Below, piece by piece: positions 9,264 through 16,658 of a stretch of 64,000 nt of DNA. The stretch covers positions 85,061 to 149,060 of the forward strand of contig DUED01000037.1 of the NCBI GenBank assembly GCA_011176685.1, read 5' to 3'. This stretch comes from Anaerolineae bacterium (GTDB lineage: Bacteria; Chloroflexota; Anaerolineae; Anaerolineales; Anaerolineaceae). Below the pieces are notes generated by a model that saw only the letters and a program-made list of their open reading frames with translations, was not told where the DNA came from and made no database searches. Position 1 is the first letter of the stretch; each line of letters begins with the position of its first letter. Position numbers and translations under genes: made by a program.

Positions 9264-10052
9264 ATGCGACATAGAGTTTTTTTGGGAGTAGCGATCATTG
9301 CTTTAGGCATTCTTTTTCTTTTATCCAGCTTGCTTGAGCTGAATGTCTGGAGGTTCTTTTGGCCTTTTATACTGATTACTGCTGGCATCTGGTTTTTATT
9401 AGCACCAGCATTTTCACGTAGCGAAGAAGCGGAAGTTGAAAAATATTCCCTTCCTTTGGAGGAAGCCGAGGAAGCAAATGTGCGTGTCGAACATGGAGTT
9501 GGAGTGATCAAGATATCTGCTCTAAAGGATAAAGAAAATTTGCTGTCAGGAGAATTTGTGGGCGGCGTGAATCCTCGTGTTACGCGCACCAAAAATGGTG
9601 TGCGAGTGACGCTAAGCAGCAAAGCTGATTTTTTTCATATGTTGCCCCATTTTCCCACTGGAAAAGGCTTGGGCTGGGATTTGCAGATTAATAAAGATAT
9701 TCCCCTCAAGCTTAAGCTTGAAACCGGCGCTAGCGACAATCAGCTTGACCTTACTGATTTGCAGGTACGGGAGTTGAAGTTGGAAACGGGAGCTTCTACT
9801 ACTAATATCAGTTTGCCCAAGAATGCTGGAACCACGAAAGTGAAAGTCAGTTCCGGCGCTGCCTCGCTGGAAATTCATGTTCCGAAAACCACAGCGGCTC
9901 GCATACGTGTGGAGGGATTGGTCACCAAGGACATTGACCAGGAACGCTTCCCGCTCAAGGGAAAATATTACCAATCAGAAGATTACGAGAGCGCCAAAAA
10001 TAAGGCAGAAATCCGAGTGGAATCAGGGCTCAGCACGGTAGAAATCAAATAA
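9264..10052 (+). CDS. LiaF/toast-rack-type membrane protein
   Basis: Two N-terminal membrane helices (about residues 5-50: VFLGVAIIALGILFLLSSLLEL, then FWPFILITAGIWFLLAPAF) of the LiaI/LiaF type are followed by a beta-repeat domain rich in LKLETGAS and VKVSSGAAS repeats (toast-rack / DUF2154-like adhesin fold). The start is the ATG of MRHRVFLG because GGAGG lies 6 nt upstream; a longer frame from 9231 lacks a site. It is followed 20 bases later by a PspC gene; LiaF and PspC proteins occur together in cell-envelope stress sensing, so that role is inferred. Confidence 0.8.
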   Translation: MRHRVFLGVAIIALGILFLLSSLLELNVWRFFWPFILITAGIWFLLAPAFSRSEEAEVEKYSLPLEEAEEANVRVEHGVGVIKISALKDKENLLSGEFVGGVNPRVTRTKNGVRVTLSSKADFFHMLPHFPTGKGLGWDLQINKDIPLKLKLETGASDNQLDLTDLQVRELKLETGASTTNISLPKNAGTTKVKVSSGAASLEIHVPKTTAARIRVEGLVTKDIDQERFPLKGKYYQSEDYESAKNKAEIRVESGLSTVEIK

Positions 10053-10072
10053 TCTGATCAAAGAGAGGAAAT

Positions 10073-10522
10073 ATGAACAAGCGACTCTATCGCAGCAGAA
10101 AAAATTTTATGATTGGGGGTGTATGTGCGGGGTTGGGTGAATATCTGCGGATTGATCCCTTAATTATCCGCATCTTTTTCACCCTGTGGCTGGTGCTTGG
10201 AGATTTTGGTGGTATGGCTTATTTAATTCTGTGGGTATTAATGCCGCCAGAGCAGCTTCAAAATGAGTACTTCCATTTGGAAGATCTGGGAGTGCGTTTT
10301 AGATTGATCGCGCGTGAAATTCGTGATATCTTCCGCAACCCCAATCCGCAATTGGTCACATTTGTTGGTGTCTGGTTGATTGGCATGGGTGTGGTTCATA
10401 TTGTTCGTGAATTTACCTGGCCTTGGTTTGGCTGGTGGAACCCTGCTTTGGTGTGGCCCGCGGTTCTGGTTATTGCAGGTATTTTTATTATTTTTCGCAC
10501 AATAAATAATCAGCGCTCATAA
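10073..10522 (+). CDS. PspC-domain membrane protein
   Basis: The N-terminus is a textbook PspC domain: KRLYRSRKNFMIGGVCAGLGEYLRIDPLIIRIFFTLWLVLG, followed by LILWVLMPPE. After a soluble linker (about residues 65-95) two more hydrophobic segments close the protein (VTFVGVWLIGMGVVHIV and PALVWPAVLVIAGIFIIF). PspC proteins sit in the cytoplasmic membrane and take part in phage-shock-type envelope stress responses. A GAGAGGAAAT site precedes the ATG; the gene forms a pair with the LiaF-like gene upstream. No PspA gene is seen in the window. Confidence 0.9.
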   Translation: MNKRLYRSRKNFMIGGVCAGLGEYLRIDPLIIRIFFTLWLVLGDFGGMAYLILWVLMPPEQLQNEYFHLEDLGVRFRLIAREIRDIFRNPNPQLVTFVGVWLIGMGVVHIVREFTWPWFGWWNPALVWPAVLVIAGIFIIFRTINNQRS

Positions 10523-10570
10523 ATAAAAAATCTATTTCTTTATTATTGGGAGCAGTGGTAAGAAAATCAA

Positions 10571-10595
10571 GCCCTCCCAACCGATTGAGGGGGGC
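10571..10595 (+). other. GC-rich hairpin in the gap before the SIMPL gene
   Basis: GCCCTCC (10571-10577) can pair with GGGGGGC (10589-10595) with one G-T pair; a short GC-rich stretch with AACCGG follows. The 224-base gap between the PspC and SIMPL genes has no gene. The hairpin lacks a T-run, so it is not a standard terminator; it may be part of a leader. Confidence 0.3.
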
Positions 10596-10746
10596 AACCG
10601 GCTGGAAAGGCAAAACCATCATATCATGTTACGACAATATCCGCAATATTTCCTCAATATTTTTGGAATGAACAGCCGAATATCAGGGAACATTTTCCAG
10701 GATTATCCGTCTTTAAAGTGAAGCTGTTGAGTATTTGGAGGAAGAG

Positions 10747-11478
10747 ATGAAAAGAATGATGATATTTGCTCTAATGAGCATTACCTTATTTACAGTTGTT
10801 TCAGCATGTGCACCGGCGTCAACGCTAAGTGCGGATGCGGGGGAAACGATCACCCGTCAGATTGGCGTGACAGGTAGTGGGCAGGTAGTGGTAACGCCAG
10901 ATATGGCAACTATTAATATTGGTGTTAGAAGCCAGGCGGTTTCTTTAGCAGAAGCAATACGGCAGAATAATGCTCAAGCGCAGGCGATCAAAGAGGTACT
11001 GGTGGTAGAGGGTGTGGATGAAAAAGATATCCAAACCTCAAATTTTAATGTTTATCCACAATCAGATTATGATACTGATGGGAATATTGTCAGAACTTAT
11101 TTTGAAGTGGATAATTCTTTGTATGTTACAGTTCGTGATTTGCACAACCTGGGTGATTTACTGGATACAGTTGCAATGAGCGGGGCGAACACGATTTATG
11201 GGATAAATTTTGATCTGCAGGATAAAACTGATGCACTGAAACAGGCACGTGAACTGGCAGTTGAGTACGCCCGGGTGCAAGCTGAGGAAGTGGCGGCCGC
11301 AGCCGGCGTGGAGCTGGGAGAGGTTATTTCTATCAGAGTGCAGTCTAGTGATGCCCCTGTCTGGGTTGAAGGCATGGGCGGCGGCGGATACGATCCAAAA
11401 GCTTATTCCTCTGTTCCTGTTTCTGCTGGTCGTATGACCATTACCACCAATGTGGATATTGTATTTGCTATCAAATAA
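10747..11478 (+). CDS. SIMPL-domain (DUF541) lipoprotein
   Basis: A signal peptide with a lipobox (VVSAC, Cys near residue 21) predicts a lipoprotein on the outer face of the membrane. The mature part is a SIMPL domain: ITRQIGVTGSGQVVVTPDMATINIGVRSQA, then LVVEGVDEKDIQTSNFNVYPQSDYD, and LDTVAMSGANTIYGINFDLQD. The C-terminus VSAGRMTITTNVDIVFAIK is typical. Function in the family is poorly defined (periplasmic/outer surface, oxidative stress links in some). The start is the ATG directly after GGAGGAAGAG; a TTG at 10735 is inside that site. Confidence 0.88.
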   Translation: MKRMMIFALMSITLFTVVSACAPASTLSADAGETITRQIGVTGSGQVVVTPDMATINIGVRSQAVSLAEAIRQNNAQAQAIKEVLVVEGVDEKDIQTSNFNVYPQSDYDTDGNIVRTYFEVDNSLYVTVRDLHNLGDLLDTVAMSGANTIYGINFDLQDKTDALKQARELAVEYARVQAEEVAAAAGVELGEVISIRVQSSDAPVWVEGMGGGGYDPKAYSSVPVSAGRMTITTNVDIVFAIK

Positions 11479-11514
11479 TTAGAGCAAGGCATGACTTTTA
11501 ATAATTTACTAAAT

Positions 11515-11547
11515 ACCACTGCACAATGTGGTGCAGTGGTGTTTTTA
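11515..11547 (+). terminator. Terminator after the SIMPL gene
   Basis: A perfect 10-bp stem (ACCACTGCAC with GTGCAGTGGT, loop AATGTG) is followed by GTTTTTATT. It lies between two convergent genes. Confidence 0.9.
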
Positions 11548-11564
11548 TTAGAATTAAATAGGCA

Positions 11565-12374
11565 TTAATCAATCAGCAGTCTGATTAGCAGGTAACTGAT
11601 TAATGTACCTATTAGTAAGGTGTCGATGCGGTCCAGCACCCCTCCGTGACCGGGGATGAGGCTGCCAGAGTCTTTGAGCTTGAACTGTCTTTTAAACATG
11701 CTTTCAACGAAATCACCCAGCGGGGTGATAGAGCCTAGAATGAACCCCAGACCCACCCCATTTATTAGAGTGATTTGAGATGCATAAGAGTGGATAAAAG
11801 TGCCGAATATCAGCCCATATAGGGATGATGCCGCAACACCACCTAAATACCCCTCTACCGATTTAGACGGGCTGACGTGTGGGGCAATCTTATGTTTGCC
11901 GAAAGCGCTGCCAATGAAATAAGCGCTGACATCTCCAACCGCTACTGCAGGAATTGCCAGCAATGTCCAGTAGAGACCATCGGGAAGAAAACGTAGTGAT
12001 ATCAGATGGGAGCCGATTAACCCTATATAAGCTAATCCGCCTACGGTGATGTTAAAGTTGATGCTGGCGTTTTTTTTACCTTTTTCATGATCGATAACAG
12101 CCGTGAAAGCAGCCAGCATGACGAGGATGCTCAGGCAAGGGGTTGTGTACTGGTCGTAGTCAATTACTCTGGATATGGATATCAGGAACGAGCCCCCGAT
12201 TAATATGAACAAGTTGGGAGCATATTCTCCTTGTTGGAAGATGCGCCAGAATTCCCATGCGCCAATTGCCAGTATGACAGCAATGCTAAGTGTAAAAACC
12301 CATCCGCCCAGTAAGGTGATCAGTACAAAAGCGGGGATGATGACAGCCGCACTGAGAACCCGTTTAGTCAGCAT
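11565..12374 (-). CDS. cdsA: Phosphatidate cytidylyltransferase
   Basis: Makes CDP-diacylglycerol from CTP and phosphatidic acid, the branch point of phospholipid synthesis, in the membrane. Several hydrophobic helices are followed by the family signature near the C-terminus: GSITPLGDFVESMFKRQFKLKDSG, then PGHGGVLDRIDTLL. The SPSKSVEGYLGGV stretch is also typical. The start is the ATG that overlaps the end of uppS by 11 bases (269 aa); the longer frame would lie inside uppS. It ends the frr-uppS-cdsA operon. Confidence 0.95.
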   Translation of the reverse strand: MLTKRVLSAAVIIPAFVLITLLGGWVFTLSIAVILAIGAWEFWRIFQQGEYAPNLFILIGGSFLISISRVIDYDQYTTPCLSILVMLAAFTAVIDHEKGKKNASINFNITVGGLAYIGLIGSHLISLRFLPDGLYWTLLAIPAVAVGDVSAYFIGSAFGKHKIAPHVSPSKSVEGYLGGVAASSLYGLIFGTFIHSYASQITLINGVGLGFILGSITPLGDFVESMFKRQFKLKDSGSLIPGHGGVLDRIDTLLIGTLISYLLIRLLID

Positions 12375-13116
12375 AAATTTCTTTTTTCTGCTGCTTGAAT
12401 CTCCCGCCAAAGCGCCTCTCGCGTTTGCCGTAGGCAATGATAGCTTTCTGCAGGGCTTCTCGGTCAAAGTCAGGCCACAGGATAGGGGTGAAATACCATT
12501 CGGAATAGACGCTTTGCCACAGCAAGAAGTTGGAAGTGCGCATCTCGCCTGATGTGCGAATCACCAGATCAGGGTCGGGAATACCCTCTGTAAACAAATA
12601 CTTGCTTACCAGTTCTTCTGTGATCTCTTCAGGATTGGGTGCTTCCTTGAGGAGGATTTTCTGAAACGCGTGCACAATTTCGTTTCTACTTCCGTAGTTC
12701 CAGGCGATAATTAGAATTAAACGATCATTATTCCTAGTTTTTTCTACAGCGCTTTTAATCTTTTCTTGTAGAGCAGGGGGAAGACCTTCCATCTGTCCGA
12801 TGTGGCGCATTTGCACGCCCTCTTCATGGAGTTTAACCAGTTCGCGATCAATCACATCAGAAAGAATTTGCATCAATCCATCAATCTCATCTTTGGGTCG
12901 TTTCCAGTTCTCAGTCGAGAAAGCATAGACTGTTAAATATTTAACACCGAATTCAGTGCAGGCTCTAATGATGCGCCGCAGGTTTTCTGTGCCTGCACGG
13001 TGTCCAGCCATGCGCGGCAGGTGACGCGCTTTTGCCCAGCGCCCATTGCCGTCCATTATGATGGCAATGTGTTGTGGGATTTTTCTGTTTTTTGTTTTTG
13101 ATTCTTTCTCGGACAT
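12364..13116 (-). CDS. uppS: Isoprenyl (undecaprenyl) diphosphate synthase
   Basis: cis-Prenyltransferase that makes the C55 carrier lipid for cell-wall synthesis. Signature regions: HIAIIMDGNGRWAKARHLPRMAGHRAG with the catalytic Asp, TVYAFSTENWKRP, and the C-terminal PDPDLVIRTSGEMRTSNFLLWQSVYSEWYF. The ATG at 13116 gives 250 aa. A TTG at 13131 that overlaps the frr stop (TTGA) would add five residues and give direct coupling to frr; both are possible. Confidence 0.95.
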   Translation of the reverse strand: MSEKESKTKNRKIPQHIAIIMDGNGRWAKARHLPRMAGHRAGTENLRRIIRACTEFGVKYLTVYAFSTENWKRPKDEIDGLMQILSDVIDRELVKLHEEGVQMRHIGQMEGLPPALQEKIKSAVEKTRNNDRLILIIAWNYGSRNEIVHAFQKILLKEAPNPEEITEELVSKYLFTEGIPDPDLVIRTSGEMRTSNFLLWQSVYSEWYFTPILWPDFDREALQKAIIAYGKRERRFGGRFKQQKKEIYAD

Positions 13117-13127
13117 AGATGATGAAC

Positions 13128-13685
13128 TCAAATTTCCATAATCTCTTTTTCTTTGCGTTCGCCGATAGTGCTAATCTCTTCTACGATTTTATCAGTAAGC
13201 TTTTGGATTTGGTCTTCCCCTCTTTTTAAATCATCTTTGGAAATTATTTTCTCGTTTTCAAATTCGCGCAAATCCTTGATGGAATCACGTCGTATGTTAC
13301 GAACGGAAATACGCGCTTCTTCAAGGCGATGATTAACTATTTTGGTTAGTTCATGGCGCCTTTCCTCGTTTAGCGGCGGAATGTTCAAGCGGATAACTTT
13401 GCCGTCATTCATTGGCGTCAGGCCTAAATCAGATGTCATTATTGCACGCTCGATGTTTTGTAAAGAAGAGGCATCAAAGGGGCGTATGAGTAGCTGGCGT
13501 GGCTCGGGAACGCTGATAGTGGCTAGTTGCATAAGTGGGGAAGATGACCCGTAGTACTCAACTAACAGTTTATTCACTAGCGCGGGACTAGCGCGGCCAG
13601 TTCTCACACCTGCCAGATCTTCTTCAAGTGTTTGGATAGTGCTTTTCATGTGTCTTTCTGCATCTTGGTAAGCTTCTTTGATCAT
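13128..13685 (-). CDS. frr: Ribosome recycling factor
   Basis: Splits the post-termination ribosome together with EF-G. The 185-aa protein begins MIKEAYQDAERHMKSTIQTLEEDLAGVRTGRASPALV and carries the conserved PLNEERRHELTKIVNHRLEEARISVRNIRRD. A strong AGGAGG precedes the ATG. It leads frr-uppS-cdsA on the minus strand. In many genomes it directly follows pyrH; here a plus-strand block separates them. Confidence 0.97.
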   Translation of the reverse strand: MIKEAYQDAERHMKSTIQTLEEDLAGVRTGRASPALVNKLLVEYYGSSSPLMQLATISVPEPRQLLIRPFDASSLQNIERAIMTSDLGLTPMNDGKVIRLNIPPLNEERRHELTKIVNHRLEEARISVRNIRRDSIKDLREFENEKIISKDDLKRGEDQIQKLTDKIVEEISTIGERKEKEIMEI

Positions 13686-13819
13686 ATTTACCTCCTGTTA
13701 TAGGTTGTAGATTGTTCAATAAAATGGTTTTATTGTTCTTAATAGGATACCTTAAATGAGTAAAAAATTCCATTGAAAATGCAGGTAGTTAAAATGTTAA
13801 TTTATTTATTTAAGGGAAC

Positions 13820-13848
13820 TTGACAATATAGTACAAGTGTTCTATAAT
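13820..13848 (+). promoter_or_regulatory. Perfect consensus promoter with an SOS-box-like site in the spacer
   Basis: TTGACA (13820-13825) and TATAAT (13843-13848) are separated by 17 bp, a perfect sigma-70 consensus. Inside and touching the -10 is AGTACAAGTGTTCT (13830-13843), which matches 11 of 14 positions of the Gram-positive-type LexA box (CGAAC-RNRY-GTTYG/C). A promoter this strong normally needs a repressor, and the site is placed to block polymerase. LexA control is an inference. Confidence 0.6.
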
Positions 13849-13895
13849 ATTAGAGAGGATTGGATTATAAAAATTGAGAAGAGGGCTTTTGTGAC

Positions 13896-14138
13896 ATGAA
13901 CGAAGGTATACTTTGGTTTGATGATAGCAAGCAGGTGGATTTAAAGCACAAGATAGAGCGTGCAGTAGCGTATTTTCAACAAAAATATGGCTATCCGCCT
14001 GCTCGATGCTTTATCCACCCTAGTATGCTTTCTGATAAAAAAATAAAAAACAATGGGGTTGAAATTCGCACCAGCTTGTATGTGCTGCCATACCACTTCT
14101 GGTTAGAGTTTCAGAATAAATTTATAAGAGATAATTAA
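13896..14138 (+). CDS. Small protein of unknown function
   Basis: 80 aa, not recognised with confidence. It has an N-terminal helical part (KHKIERAVAYFQQKYGYPPARCFIHPSML) with a Tyr-Pro-Pro-x-x-Cys-x-x-His-Pro motif, then a basic segment and RTSLYVLPYHFWLEFQNKF. No signal peptide or membrane helix is seen. It lies 47 bases after a consensus promoter with a LexA-like operator, so it may be strongly inducible, possibly by DNA damage. Its 3' end overlaps the last codons of the decayed gene on the other strand. A weak GAAGAGGGC lies near the start. Confidence 0.65.
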   Translation: MNEGILWFDDSKQVDLKHKIERAVAYFQQKYGYPPARCFIHPSMLSDKKIKNNGVEIRTSLYVLPYHFWLEFQNKFIRDN

Positions 14139-14977
14139 GCTAACTATTTGAACATTCCCTTTGATTGCTTTTAGAAGTATATTCCAGAGCTTTTTGATCA
14201 GGTTAGGAGCAAATTTTCTACTGAAATGAGATGCTGCTTCCTCAAAACTGACATCTTTTTGTTATTCCTCTTTGAGAAAATTTAAATGTTCAATGATCCA
14301 TAAATAAAGGTCAGCTTCAGTCATGCCTGGGGATTTATTAAGGATCTTGTTCTCATTGATAATCTTTACTAGTGGGGAATAAATGTAATCATGCCAGCTG
14401 GTTACGGCTTCTTGGTAGCTTATTTTCTGCTTTGGGTATTCGCTAATATAAAAGCTGTGCGCTGAAATATGCTCTAATAGTCGAATATTTAGTGCAGGAA
14501 TAGTTTATTTAATATGAACACTAGGGTGCAAATTAGCCAGATTTGTTTGCTCATAAAATTTGGCGAGTTCTTTTTTCAAGATAAGTGAATTGATATTGAA
14601 GTCTTCGTCAATTTTATATGGAACTTCAATTATGATCATATTTGTGTCGATGAATTTTTGACCCTTTTCTTTGGCAACTGCAACGTGGTGATTGCCATCC
14701 TTTACAAAATAAAATGATCCAATCTCATAGACCTTAACGGGTGGAAGAGTCACATCGCACAAGAAAGCCTTATCGATATTTTCCCAGCGGCCGCGGGTAT
14801 GAGTTTGTCGTGGGAGAAAGGCATCGTCAAAATCATAGTAGCGGTTGACGCTGCCAATGACCTTTTCAATAGGGATTTCTTTTAAACCAGCGTCATACTG
14901 ACCAAGCATGACAATGTGTTTTTTTACCTCATCTTCAGTTCAACATCGCTGGTAATTAGAATCTTTAAAGACATCAT
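14103..14977 (-). pseudogene. Decayed ParB/DUF4032-like gene (one frameshift, two in-frame stops)
   Basis: Reading from an ATG that overlaps the acpS stop (ATGA), the frame gives MMSLKILITSDVE; one missing base near 14940 then shifts it to TEDEVKKHIVMLGQYDAGLKEIPIEKVIGSVNRYYDF. The middle has the ParB-like GSFYFVKDGNHHVAVAKEKG. An in-frame TAA (14505-14507) is followed without a shift by LLEHISAHSFYISEYPKQK and TEADLYLWIIEHLNFLKEE, then a second TAA (14262-14264), then QKDVSFEEAASHFSRKF to a stop at 14103. Only 14505-14909 (134 aa) is open. The function of the family is not established; the conserved downstream text shows that the gene was recently intact. Confidence 0.8.
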
Positions 14978-15357
14978 TTTCTATTGTGTTTATTACTGTA
15001 AGCTACTGCCAAGGCGATGGCTTGATTTTTGGTATGGCTGATGCTGATCGACCAGTCTACAAGTCCTTGTTCTTGACTGATAAGCAGGGCGTTTTTATTA
15101 AGTGAGAGCAATGGCTCACCACGTGGGCCCCGCAGGATTTCTACTTCCTTCCAGCTGATTGGTCCAATACCGCATCCCAGAGCTTTGGCCACCGCTTCCT
15201 TGGCTGCAAAACGTCCGGCAGCAGATGTAAGTGAGCCCTGAATTTGTGCCAATTCACGTTGGGTGAAGACTCTCTGGAGAAACCGCTTTAGGATTGCAGG
15301 CTTTAAATTTTCAAATCTCTCAATATCAATTAGATCGATACCTGTGCTAATTTTCAT
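14974..15357 (-). CDS. acpS: Holo-[acyl-carrier-protein] synthase
   Basis: Transfers 4'-phosphopantetheine from CoA to apo-ACP. The 127-aa protein shows both family motifs: GIDLIDIERFE near the N-terminus and FAAKEAVAKALGCGIG in the middle, with WSISISHTKNQAIALAVA near the end. The start ATG is preceded by GGGAG inside the last codons of the M16-like gene, which it overlaps by 11 bases, so translation of the two is likely coupled. The next gene downstream (decayed) also overlapped it. Confidence 0.95.
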   Translation of the reverse strand: MKISTGIDLIDIERFENLKPAILKRFLQRVFTQRELAQIQGSLTSAAGRFAAKEAVAKALGCGIGPISWKEVEILRGPRGEPLLSLNKNALLISQEQGLVDWSISISHTKNQAIALAVAYSNKHNRK

Positions 15358-16657
15358 GTTTCTCCCTATTTGTATTTGATCCAGCACTGACGATAACCAG
15401 CTTCTCCGGGTGTAAATATCTTCTGGCAGTTTCTAAGATCTGCTCTGCAGAGACTCCTTTTAATAATCCCGGATATTTTTGATAATAGTCTAAGCCAAGT
15501 TTGAAACGTTCCATTGTGAGGATGGCGTTTGCCACGCCAGCGTTAGATTCAAGTGAAATAGGCAACCTGCCGATGAGATGAGAAGCTGAATCGCTGAGTT
15601 CTAACTCGCTGACTGGTTCTATGATGAACTTTTGGATTTCTTGTTTAATCAGGTCAATAGCCGTAATTAAGTTATTGGGATTAACGCCTGCAACGAATTC
15701 CCACGAGCCAGCTTTGCTCCAGGCATTCAGGCTACTGGAAGCGTGATACGCGATATTGGCTTGCTTACGAACGGTCTCCCCGATACGGCCCATTAAACCG
15801 AACTGTCCTAGAATGTGGTTACCAATAAAAGCGGGCATGTAATCTGGTGATGTGCGTTGAGGACCCAAGGTGCCTAATACGAGATCTGTCTGGCTTTTTT
15901 TAGGAATTTGGATATGTTTACATACAGTTTTATGCAAGTGTTTGATTTTTGGTAAACTCTTGGGAAACGGCTGATGGGGGTTTTCCCAATCGCCCAAACT
16001 TTTTTTTACCTCTGCAGCCATTTTATCTGCTTGCATTGCACCCGTGATTACAATCACGGCGTTCCTGGGCCCATAATATTTCTTGTGAAATGTGAAAATA
16101 TCCTCGAGGGTAATACGCGTGATTGTTTCTTTGGTGCCATCCACAGGTCTTCCATAAGGGTGTTGGTCGAAAAGGATGCGGTCATATTCAAGGGAGGCAA
16201 CCTCTGCAGTATCTTGATCACGAATAGCAAGAGAAGCAAGTAACTGTCCACGTAATCTTTCCGTATATTCGGGGGGGAATGTAGGATTGCGCAAGCAACT
16301 AGAGAGGATATCCATCAATAATGGCAGATCTGTTGCTAAAGCTCTACCCCGGAACCAGGTATTCTCCACACCGGAATTAAAGCCTAGGCTTGCGCCGGCG
16401 GATTCCAGATAATTATGTATTTCCCTAAAGTTATGCTGAACAGTGCCGCGTATCAGCATGGCAGCAGTAAAATGTGCCAACCCGAGTTTTTCTTGGACAT
16501 CATAAGAGCTGCCGCTGTCTAATAGACCAACCAAAAAAATGGATTCAGTAGCCATATTACTGAAGCATAGGAGCGATATGCCATTTGGCAGAGTATAGCC
16601 CTTTATGGTTTCAGGGCCGGGAATTTTATTCCGTAGTATCAAGTTTTGGCCGTGCAT
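15347..16657 (-). CDS. M16-family peptidase-like protein lacking the zinc motif
   Basis: 436 aa with the M16 fold (N-terminal YTLPNGISLLCFSN..., GSSYDVQEKLGLAHFTAAML, and the C-terminal half with GQFGLMGRIGETVRKQANIAYHASSS). The catalytic HXXEH is replaced by H62-F-T-A65-A66, so the metal ligands are lost. The Arg/Tyr pair region of the C-terminal domain remains. It begins one base after the stop of the active M16 gene. In the family such pairs form one active and one inactive subunit, as in the mitochondrial processing peptidase; this is inferred here. Confidence 0.9.
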   Translation of the reverse strand: MHGQNLILRNKIPGPETIKGYTLPNGISLLCFSNMATESIFLVGLLDSGSSYDVQEKLGLAHFTAAMLIRGTVQHNFREIHNYLESAGASLGFNSGVENTWFRGRALATDLPLLMDILSSCLRNPTFPPEYTERLRGQLLASLAIRDQDTAEVASLEYDRILFDQHPYGRPVDGTKETITRITLEDIFTFHKKYYGPRNAVIVITGAMQADKMAAEVKKSLGDWENPHQPFPKSLPKIKHLHKTVCKHIQIPKKSQTDLVLGTLGPQRTSPDYMPAFIGNHILGQFGLMGRIGETVRKQANIAYHASSSLNAWSKAGSWEFVAGVNPNNLITAIDLIKQEIQKFIIEPVSELELSDSASHLIGRLPISLESNAGVANAILTMERFKLGLDYYQKYPGLLKGVSAEQILETARRYLHPEKLVIVSAGSNTNREKHEN

Positions 16658-16658
16658 G

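Noticed and set aside
14505..14909. Intact 134-aa ParB-like gene
   Set aside because: The frame continues past its stop with homologous text, so it is a fragment of a longer decayed gene.
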